Positions 35,480 to 42,665 of a stretch of DNA of 64,000 nt are shown in pieces. The position numbers and the translations under genes were made by a program. Where the stretch lies: the NCBI RefSeq assembly GCF_900106555.1, contig NZ_FNOE01000011.1:1-64000 (forward strand), written 5' to 3'. The stretch comes from Nitrosomonas oligotropha (GTDB lineage Bacteria > Pseudomonadota > Gammaproteobacteria > Burkholderiales > Nitrosomonadaceae). The notes under the pieces were generated by a model. That model was not told where the DNA came from and made no database searches. It was given only the letters and a program-made list of their open reading frames with translations. Positions within the stretch are counted from its first letter, which is position 1; every line of letters begins with the position of its first letter.

Positions 35480-36714
35480 TGAGCAATTTACCTCCGGAAC
35501 ATGCGCCGCTGGTGCAGTTTGCCGTGCAGGACGATTGTCTGCAAGTGGGCGGTATGGCGTTGACGCGTTTAGCGCAACGCGTCGGTGCGACGCCGTTTTA
35601 TGCGTATGATCGGCAAAAAATCAGCGAACGTATTGCATTATTACGGCGGCATTTGCCGGCAGGGGTTTTGCTGCACTACGCGATGAAAGCCAATCCGATG
35701 CCGGCGCTGGTGCAACATGTGGCCGGTTTGGTCGACGGTATGGATGTCGCTTCGGCGGGTGAAATGCGCGTGGCGCTGGATACGGTTCTGCCGCCGGACA
35801 GCATCAGTTTTGCCGGGCCGGGAAAGAAAGAGCATGAATTGCGCAGCGCCATCGCGGCGGGTGTTATTCTGAATCTCGAATCGGCGCGGGAGATGGAAGC
35901 GGTTGCAAAACTGGGAACGAGTTTAGGGATTACACCTAAAGTGGCCATCCGGGTTAATCCGGATTTCGCGCTCAAATCTTCCGGCATGAAAATGGGCGGC
36001 GGGCCGCAGCCATTCGGTATCGATGCCGAGTGCGTGCCCGATGTGCTGCGGCGATTAGCCATGCTGGACCTGGATTTTATGGGTTTTCACATTTTTAGCG
36101 GCTCGCAAAATCTCAATGCAGCCGCGCTGCAGGAAGCGCATGCAAAATCCGTGCAACTGGGTATCCGGCTGGCTGAATATCTGCCATCTGCGCCGCGCTG
36201 GCTGAATATCGGTGGCGGGTTGGGAGTGCCGTATTTTCCCGGAGAGCGGGCACTGGACCTTGCCGCTGTGGGTGAAAATTTGCAGCGCCTGATGCCAGAG
36301 GTGCAGCGGCAATTGCCCGATGCCAGAATTGCGATCGAATTAGGCCGCTATATCGTCGCGGAAGCGGGGATTTATGTGTGCCGTGTTCTGGAACGTAAAA
36401 TCTCGCGCGGACAAGTTTTTCTCATCACTGATGGCGGGCTGCATCATCATCTGGCCGCTTCCGGCAATTTCGGCCAGGTCATCCGCAAGAACTATCCGGT
36501 CATCATCGCCAATAAAGTCCGTGGCGCGGAAAGAGAAGTGGTATCCGTTACGGGGCCATTGTGCACACCTTTGGATATACTGGCCGATCAGTTGTCCATG
36601 GCCAAAGCATCCGCAGGCGACTTGGTTGTGGTGTTGCAGTCGGGCGCCTACGGTTTAAGTGCCAGTCCGGTCGCATTCTTAGGTCACCCCGCACCCATCG
36701 AAGTGCTGGTTTAA
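35479..36714 (+). CDS. PLP-dependent decarboxylase, exosortase A system-associated
   Basis: A 411-residue fold-type III decarboxylase related to diaminopimelate/ornithine decarboxylases. The PLP lysine is in HYAMKANPMPAL near residue 67, a phosphate-binding glycine-rich loop in GGGLGVPYF, and the second-subunit residues in SVTGPLCTPLD and GAYG. TIGR03099-type proteins pair with the ligase encoded just upstream, overlapping by one base. A true lysA lies elsewhere in this window (56350), so this copy is not the lysine enzyme. The product, presumably an amine built into a polysaccharide or modifier, is unknown. Confidence 0.85.
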   Translation: MSNLPPEHAPLVQFAVQDDCLQVGGMALTRLAQRVGATPFYAYDRQKISERIALLRRHLPAGVLLHYAMKANPMPALVQHVAGLVDGMDVASAGEMRVALDTVLPPDSISFAGPGKKEHELRSAIAAGVILNLESAREMEAVAKLGTSLGITPKVAIRVNPDFALKSSGMKMGGGPQPFGIDAECVPDVLRRLAMLDLDFMGFHIFSGSQNLNAAALQEAHAKSVQLGIRLAEYLPSAPRWLNIGGGLGVPYFPGERALDLAAVGENLQRLMPEVQRQLPDARIAIELGRYIVAEAGIYVCRVLERKISRGQVFLITDGGLHHHLAASGNFGQVIRKNYPVIIANKVRGAEREVVSVTGPLCTPLDILADQLSMAKASAGDLVVVLQSGAYGLSASPVAFLGHPAPIEVLV

Positions 36715-37010
36715 TCGATTAAATTTCATCATCCTGCGCGCAATTGTTGTTTATTGTGCACAAGTAGTTATCTTTGTTGTAATTCTCCCATTAATTGTTA
36801 AAGATCAGTTGAATATTCGCTTTAAATATACTTAAATGACCGCTGTAGTTAATTTATATTACTTATTGAAAGAAAAGCTTTGTTTCGTGCGGCTAAAATT
36901 AGAAATGCACCGTAGATTCTGCGCTTTTTCAATGATGATGTAGCGCCAGCACAGTTTACTATTTTGACACTTTTGCTTGATATCAACGAATGTCCGGAGG
37001 AGTGCTAAAA
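36715..37010. other. Intergenic region before the leader peptide
   Basis: 296 bases, AT-rich. It contains TTGACA at 36964-36969 without a good -10 at normal spacing, and the perfect palindrome TTGATATCAA at 36977-36986 just upstream of the leader's ribosome site, a possible operator. No gene seen. Confidence 0.45.
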
Positions 37011-37052
37011 ATGAATGTAACGAGCTGCTTATTTAATTGGGTGATTCTATGA
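37011..37052 (+). CDS. Predicted 13-codon leader peptide (MNVTSCLFNWVIL)
   Basis: A very strong ribosome site GGAGGAG (36996-37002) sits eight bases before ATG 37011. The frame reads MNVTSCLFNWVIL and stops at TGA 37050-37052, which overlaps the ATG of the acyltransferase (ATGA). The acyltransferase has no comparable ribosome site, so its translation probably depends on ribosomes finishing the leader. The peptide is hydrophobic, with one Trp. Too short for similarity evidence; based on layout alone. Confidence 0.6.
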   Translation: MNVTSCLFNWVIL

Positions 37053-37819
37053 ATGATTTGTATCAAAATTTTCAGAAGTTCTTTGAAATTGTAGTTGCTG
37101 ATACAGCTGAGCTGCTTGAGCATGTTTATAGAATCCGCTATCAAGTGTTGTGCGTGGAACAGCGTTTGCCCGGATTCGACCCTGCACATTGTCCGGGTGA
37201 AAAGGAAAAAGATAGCTATGACAGTCATTCCTGCCATGTGCTTTTGCGCTATCGCCCATCGGGAGAATTTATCGGCACTGTGCGGTTAATTCTGCCGGAT
37301 TCAACGCGGCCTGAAAAGCTATTGCCGGTTGAGTTGTATAGTCAAACAGATCCTGCACTGTGCGATATCAAAGCATTGCCGCGCCAGCAGACGGCTGAAA
37401 TTTCCCGCTTTCTGGTGATCAGTCAGTTTGACCGGCGTAAAGACGAACGGCGCAGGGAAGAGCGCCGCAAGGAAACCACTGGGACTGACAGCGATAAAAG
37501 AAACACGCAGGATCGCCGTTCCACCGATCGCCGTTCCGCGCTCAGCATTGGACTGGTGCTGATGGCGGGCGTTTTACGCATGTCTGTCAAATACAATATT
37601 AAGCACTGGCTATCGGTTGCCGATCCCGCGCTGAATAAGCTGATGGGTTTTTACGGCTTGAATTTTAATCCGATCGGACCACCGGTAGACTATCATGGCA
37701 TGCGTCGTCCCTATTACGTGAAAGTAGAAGACGCACTCAATAAAATGTATCAAGAGCATCACGATGCCTGGGAAGTCGTAACCGACTGCGGTACTTATAA
37801 TCCCATTCATATTAACTAA
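37049..37819 (+). CDS. Exosortase/PEP-CTERM-associated acyltransferase
   Basis: A 256-residue GNAT-like protein of the TIGR03694 type: YRIRYQVLCVEQRLPGFD near the N-terminus is the autoinducer-synthase-like start. The family body follows (HVLLRYRPSGEFIGTVRLIL, EISRFLVISQFDRR, LSIGLVLMAGVL, NPIGPPVDYHGMRRPYY). Between ISRFLVISQ and ALSIGL a stretch of about 40 residues is extremely Arg/Lys/Asp/Glu-rich (RRKDERRREERRKE, DRRSTDRRS). The ATG at 37049 overlaps the leader-peptide stop. The substrate is unknown; exopolysaccharide or signalling-lipid modification is inferred from family context. Confidence 0.8.
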   Translation: MNDLYQNFQKFFEIVVADTAELLEHVYRIRYQVLCVEQRLPGFDPAHCPGEKEKDSYDSHSCHVLLRYRPSGEFIGTVRLILPDSTRPEKLLPVELYSQTDPALCDIKALPRQQTAEISRFLVISQFDRRKDERRREERRKETTGTDSDKRNTQDRRSTDRRSALSIGLVLMAGVLRMSVKYNIKHWLSVADPALNKLMGFYGLNFNPIGPPVDYHGMRRPYYVKVEDALNKMYQEHHDAWEVVTDCGTYNPIHIN

Positions 37820-37849
37820 TGGAATAACCCTGAATCAGGAATCTGTTTC

Positions 37850-38335
37850 TTGAATTTATTTCATTTCTCTTTACAAGCTCAATTCTCAAGGCACTGTTTC
37901 TTAAAAACTAGAGCCTGCTTGTGTTTTGCTCTGACTTTATGCCTTTGGGTTGTGGCAGTAGAAGTAAGAGCAAATGATCATTATGAAATTGTCACCAATC
38001 CGGGCGTGAACGAAAAAACCCTCTCGGTCAATTCGTTACGCTCAATTTTCAGTATGCGTTTGAAAACCTGGTCTGACGGAACCAAGATCAGGGTTTTTGT
38101 GCTATCCGATGAAGATCAATTGCATCAAATCGTTTCCAAGGAGAAGTTAAACGTATTTCCCTATCAACTCAGATCCACCTGGGATCGATTAGTATTCTCG
38201 GGCACAGGCCAAGCGCCGATTAAAGTCAACTCAAGTGAAGAAATGCTTGCCAGGATTGCTACTACACCCGGCGCAATAGGTTATTTATGGAGAGCCAATA
38301 TTAATGAAAATGTTAACGTGCTCGAGATTAAGTAG
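37850..38335 (+). CDS. Phosphate-binding-like periplasmic protein
   Basis: A 161-residue exported protein (signal near 20-40, cleaved about VRA-ND). It has a small PstS-like substrate-binding domain (YEIVTNPGVNEKTLSVNSL, LRSIFSMRLKTWSDGTKI, AIGYLWRA). It is far shorter than PstS and lacks transporter partners. The start is TTG at 37850 with AGGA upstream; no internal ATG precedes the signal. It overlaps the next gene by 32 bases and is followed by a porin and a GGDEF/EAL protein, so it may sense an anion for cyclic di-GMP signalling rather than feed an ABC transporter. Confidence 0.68.
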   Translation: MNLFHFSLQAQFSRHCFLKTRACLCFALTLCLWVVAVEVRANDHYEIVTNPGVNEKTLSVNSLRSIFSMRLKTWSDGTKIRVFVLSDEDQLHQIVSKEKLNVFPYQLRSTWDRLVFSGTGQAPIKVNSSEEMLARIATTPGAIGYLWRANINENVNVLEIK

Positions 38336-39737
38336 CTATTTCAGCAGCTCCGTCCGGTGGCTGGGTAAGGGCGTTGCCGTGCTGTGGGTAATCGGCGCTG
38401 CTTCCGTTCAGGCGCAACAGCTTGATCAACCACAAAAGCAATCTGAATCCGCTCAAGCGCCTGTCAAATGGGTGCAAGCGAAAGATTTACCCGCCGAAGC
38501 GACAGAAGCGGGCAATACCAAAGAAAAACCCGGAGTGGTCAGCACTGTGCTCAATTGGTGGCATTCAACCGATCGCCCCGGAGATCTGCAGATTCATGGC
38601 TTTGTCAGCCAGGCTTATATAACAACTTCGGATAATGATGTTTTTGGCAATAGTGATAAAGGCGGCAGCTTTGGTTTGACCGAAGCCGGGCTCAACGCTT
38701 CCTTGCGGCCATTGCCGAGGCTGCAACTCTCGGCGCAGGTGTTGTCGCGCCGTGCCGGTGAGGGAAATTCGGGCATGCCGCGTCTTGATTATGCCATCTT
38801 CGATTACCGCTTGTATTCCCAGGAGGTAAACCAATTCGGTATCCGCGTGGGCCGGTTGAAGAATCCTTTCGGGTTCTATAATGAAACCCGGGATGTGGCG
38901 TTTACGCGTCCCAGTATTATGCTGCCGCAATCGATTTATTTTGATCGTACCCGCAATTTGGGACTTTCCAGTGATTCCGTGCAGCTCTATGGCGATACCG
39001 CAGTATCCGATTGGGGTACGTTGTCTACCCAGTTTGGCGTGACACTGCCAGTCGTGAATAACAGGGATACTGAGAGTTCATTACTGGGATTGGTACGGCC
39101 GGGGGAATTGAATCGCGAAATTTCTTATATTGGCCGTGGAATATTTGAGACTAATGATAAACGCCTACGCTTGGGTATCAGCGGGATATGGCTGAATACA
39201 TCGTATGATCCAAAAAAATTACACTCCCCGTTAGAATTAGGGCCCGGTTCCTTAGAGTTCACGCCGGTAATTTTTTCTGCTCAATATAACTCGGAACGTT
39301 GGACACTGACTTCGGAATATGCGATACGGCCTTTTAGCTATGATAGAAATTTTAAAAGTACAAAGTTAAATGGTCAGCATTTCGTTGGCGAGAGCTATTA
39401 CTTTCAAGGTGAATATCGCTTTACTCCGAAATGGGAAGGTTTTTTGCGGTATGATGCTCTCTTTATTGATCGATCAGATCGCGATGGAAGCGATTGGATT
39501 GCAAAAGATCCCGCCGGACGAAGTGGTTTAGGACATAGTCGTTTTGCCAAGGATATTGCCGTGGGCATACGTTGGAATGTTACACCGGCATTCATGCTGC
39601 GTGCCGAATATCATCATGTTAACGGAACAGGCTGGTTATCCGGATTGGACAATCCAATCGATCTAAAAACGGGCCGGCCCATAGACACACATCAATATTG
39701 GGATCTTTTCGCGATTCAGGCTTCTTATCGTTTCTAA
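38304..39737 (+). CDS. Putative outer-membrane porin
   Basis: A 477-residue protein with a signal sequence (cleaved near VQA-QQ), a short linker rich in Gln/Lys, then alternating beta-strands typical of a large porin (LQIHGFVSQAYITT, FGIRVGRLKNPFGFYNETRD, WTLTSEYAIRPFS) ending in ASYRF, a terminal aromatic. It may be of the phosphate-selective OprP/OprO class, but the selectivity cannot be read from the sequence. It overlaps the upstream binding-protein gene by 32 bases and lies 12 bases before the GGDEF/EAL gene: a clear operon. Confidence 0.75.
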   Translation: MKMLTCSRLSSYFSSSVRWLGKGVAVLWVIGAASVQAQQLDQPQKQSESAQAPVKWVQAKDLPAEATEAGNTKEKPGVVSTVLNWWHSTDRPGDLQIHGFVSQAYITTSDNDVFGNSDKGGSFGLTEAGLNASLRPLPRLQLSAQVLSRRAGEGNSGMPRLDYAIFDYRLYSQEVNQFGIRVGRLKNPFGFYNETRDVAFTRPSIMLPQSIYFDRTRNLGLSSDSVQLYGDTAVSDWGTLSTQFGVTLPVVNNRDTESSLLGLVRPGELNREISYIGRGIFETNDKRLRLGISGIWLNTSYDPKKLHSPLELGPGSLEFTPVIFSAQYNSERWTLTSEYAIRPFSYDRNFKSTKLNGQHFVGESYYFQGEYRFTPKWEGFLRYDALFIDRSDRDGSDWIAKDPAGRSGLGHSRFAKDIAVGIRWNVTPAFMLRAEYHHVNGTGWLSGLDNPIDLKTGRPIDTHQYWDLFAIQASYRF

Positions 39738-39749
39738 GTAGAAATTCTG

Positions 39750-42665
39750 ATGGAAAATAGTTCCGGAATTAAATTGGAGAAAGCGCCTGTCGTTTCAAAT
39801 CCCAAAGGGCGCCGGTTCCGCAGTCTGAGATGGAAAATCTCACTGAGCAGCATGATTCTGCTGGCGGTGGTGATGCTATTTTGTTTCGTCAGTTACCTGG
39901 GCTTAATGGCCAATTTCGATAATCAGCGGGAAGTCGAATACCATCGCTACTCCAGGGAAGTCAATAGTTTAATCAAGAACACCTCGCAGAATTTATACCA
40001 GCTGGCTGAAATGATTCCGTTTCTGGACGGTATGAAGAAAGCTTTGCTGACTAACGATGGCGAAAGCATCAGCAAAGTTTTTGATCTGCACTGGGCACTA
40101 TTACAATTCCATAATGGCGTTGAATTCGTTCATTTTTATAATCCGCAGAATCAATTGAACGCCAGCTGGGATAGTCTGGATACTCATATGGATGGCAATA
40201 TTCTGCTGTCGACCTGGGTCAGTCATGTGAACCAATCGGAAAGACCCATTAATCCGTTACTTTGCCGGGAAAGCTGCATACAGTACATTGTTGCGCCGTT
40301 GCTCGTAGAAGGTAAAAAAGTGGGTGTCGTGGTGATGGGGATATCGCTGGCGGATGTATTTCTGGCGTTTAAACGCATCGCCGGCGCTGATATCGGTCTG
40401 CTGATCAAGGAACAGAATAGTTTGCTGCAGAATGATTTCGATTTTTTGCGCTGGAATATTCATATCTCGGCACTGACCAACAAAGAAAAAAATCTTGAGG
40501 TTCTGAAAAAGGTCGCCCGGATATACCCGGAAATGTCAGCGTTACATAATGGCGCTCAGATCCGTTGGAACGATCAGTATCTGCAAATAAAATTATTTCC
40601 GCTCGACTCGTATGAACCCGATAAAGCGCATCTGATCGTAATGACCGATGTGACCGCTGCGGTGAAGAATATTCATGATTCCATCTGGAAGATTGCACTG
40701 ATCGGTTTACTGGGGCTGATTTTTGCGGAAATATTGTTGTTTCTGATTTTTACCCGGTTGCTGGCGAAGCTGAAAGATGTCGTGTTTGTTCTGCCACTTC
40801 TAGCTAACGGGCAGTTTGAAAGATTCCGCTTATCGGTGGCTTCCACGGACCGGGTGCAGCGTTTCAGGGATGAGGTCGACACACTGTCGGAAGCTGCCGT
40901 TTCCTTGTCGCTACAATTGGAAAAGCTGGAACAGGAAGTATCCACGCGGACAAAAATGCTTATCGAGCAAAAAAATGAGCTCGGCAGAGAAAGAGATTTT
41001 GTCGAGAACCTGCTGGATACGGCGCAAGCTATCGTGCTGACGCAGAGTTCCGAAGGCCGGATCATGTCGCTCAATGCGTATGGCGAAATGCTGATGCGTT
41101 ACACCGAAAGTGAACTGCAGGGCAAATCTTTCCTGAACATCCTGATTCCGGAGTATGAGTCACAAGATTTGCTGACGCGCTTTAAAGAAATTCACAGCGG
41201 GCAAAGAATGCAGTTGCGGCATGAAGCGATAACCCATTGCAAGGATGGAACGACACGGCATGTGGCCTGGCTGCACTCGCATCTCGGCCGGCAATCCGAG
41301 GATGATCCGTCGATTTTGTCGGTCGGGTTGGATGTCACCGAGTATAAACGGGTTGAAGGGCACTTAGCCTGGCTGGCGGATCACGATCCACTGACCAATT
41401 TATTCAACCGGCGGCGTTTCAGCGAAGAACTGGAGCAAGTGCTGAGCCGGGCGGAGCGTTACCGCCACCCGGGCGCGTTGTTGTTTTTCGATCTGGATCG
41501 TTTCAAATATATCAACGATACCAGCGGTCATCAGGCGGGTGATACGCTGCTGAAAATGGTCGCCAGCATGCTGGCTCAGACCATCCGTGCAGACGATATT
41601 ACCGGCCGTTTGGGCGGTGATGAATTCGCGATTATTTTGCCGGAAATCAATGCCAACGGTGCGATCGAAGTAGCGAAAAAGGTTCTGGATCAACTGGGCC
41701 ATGCGCAATTGACCATCAACAACCGCACACACAAGATTTCAGCCAGTATCGGCATTGCCCTGTTTCCAGAGCATGGCGCCAATATTCATGACTTGCTGGC
41801 TGCCGCGGATCTGGCGATGTATCAGGCCAAGGCGATGGGGCGGAATGCCTGGTATCTATTCTCCGATAAGGATCGCAGTCGTGAGCGCATCCATACCTTG
41901 GTGTATTGGAAAGAAAAAATCGAGTATTCGCATTTGCATGATAATTTCATGCTGTATTTGCAGCCGATCATGCAGGTGAAAACTAAAGAGATCTCGCACT
42001 ATGAAGTGTTGCTGCGGATGCAGGATAAAGACGGTTCGGTGCTGTCACCCGGCGAATTTATTCCGGCGGCGGAACATACCGGATTGATTCACGCCATCGA
42101 TCATATGGTGCTGCGCAAAGCCATCGCACAAGTGGCCAAAATTTACCAAGCCGGATTCAAGGTCAGCTTCTCAATCAACTTATCCGCGCATGCCTTTAAT
42201 GATCCGGAATTATTACCGATCCTCAAGGAAGAATTGACTTCGCAGGACATGGATCCGGCCTGTGTCATGTTTGAGATCACCGAGACTGCGGCGTTGGAAG
42301 ATTTACCCGGTGCGCGCGGATTGATGATAGAGATCAAGGAGCTAGGTTGCGGCTTTGTGTTGGATGATTTCGGGGTTGGTTTTTCATCTTTTTACTATTT
42401 ACGCGAATTGCCGGTCGATGTCGTCAAGATTGACGGCTCGTTTATCCGCAATTTATCCGAAAGCAGCGACGATTTGATCCTGGTTAATGCGCTATGCAGT
42501 GTAGCTCGCGGTTTCGGTAAGAAAATCACGGCGGAATTTGTCGAAAGCGCGGAGATACTCTCGCTCATCGAAAAGATGGATATTGATTATGCGCAAGGAT
42601 ACTACATCGGAAAACCGGCGCCGGCCACGGAATTTTTTACAGAACATGAAAGTGATTCGTTTTAA
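39750..42665 (+). CDS. Sensory GGDEF-EAL cyclic di-GMP protein
   Basis: A 971-residue membrane protein. TM1 is at about 28-52, followed by a periplasmic sensor of about 260 residues, TM2 at about 310-335, a HAMP-like linker and a PAS domain (about 425-540). The GGDEF domain comes next (LGGDEFAIIL near 622, motif intact), then EAL (YEVLLRM near 750, NLSAHAF, FEITETA, DDFGVGFSSF, KIDGSF, EFVESAE). Both catalytic centres look usable, so the direction of the net reaction is unclear. Downstream of the binding protein and porin genes, its periplasmic domain may read the binding protein's state. Its stop overlaps the convergent Lon-like gene stop by four bases. Confidence 0.88.
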   Translation: MENSSGIKLEKAPVVSNPKGRRFRSLRWKISLSSMILLAVVMLFCFVSYLGLMANFDNQREVEYHRYSREVNSLIKNTSQNLYQLAEMIPFLDGMKKALLTNDGESISKVFDLHWALLQFHNGVEFVHFYNPQNQLNASWDSLDTHMDGNILLSTWVSHVNQSERPINPLLCRESCIQYIVAPLLVEGKKVGVVVMGISLADVFLAFKRIAGADIGLLIKEQNSLLQNDFDFLRWNIHISALTNKEKNLEVLKKVARIYPEMSALHNGAQIRWNDQYLQIKLFPLDSYEPDKAHLIVMTDVTAAVKNIHDSIWKIALIGLLGLIFAEILLFLIFTRLLAKLKDVVFVLPLLANGQFERFRLSVASTDRVQRFRDEVDTLSEAAVSLSLQLEKLEQEVSTRTKMLIEQKNELGRERDFVENLLDTAQAIVLTQSSEGRIMSLNAYGEMLMRYTESELQGKSFLNILIPEYESQDLLTRFKEIHSGQRMQLRHEAITHCKDGTTRHVAWLHSHLGRQSEDDPSILSVGLDVTEYKRVEGHLAWLADHDPLTNLFNRRRFSEELEQVLSRAERYRHPGALLFFDLDRFKYINDTSGHQAGDTLLKMVASMLAQTIRADDITGRLGGDEFAIILPEINANGAIEVAKKVLDQLGHAQLTINNRTHKISASIGIALFPEHGANIHDLLAAADLAMYQAKAMGRNAWYLFSDKDRSRERIHTLVYWKEKIEYSHLHDNFMLYLQPIMQVKTKEISHYEVLLRMQDKDGSVLSPGEFIPAAEHTGLIHAIDHMVLRKAIAQVAKIYQAGFKVSFSINLSAHAFNDPELLPILKEELTSQDMDPACVMFEITETAALEDLPGARGLMIEIKELGCGFVLDDFGVGFSSFYYLRELPVDVVKIDGSFIRNLSESSDDLILVNALCSVARGFGKKITAEFVESAEILSLIEKMDIDYAQGYYIGKPAPATEFFTEHESDSF

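Noticed and set aside
36964-36992. TTGACA as a sigma-70 promoter (or sigma-54 site) for the leader/acyltransferase
   Set aside because: At 17-base spacing the -10 would be CGAATG, a poor match, and the GG/GC spacing required for sigma-54 is not met.
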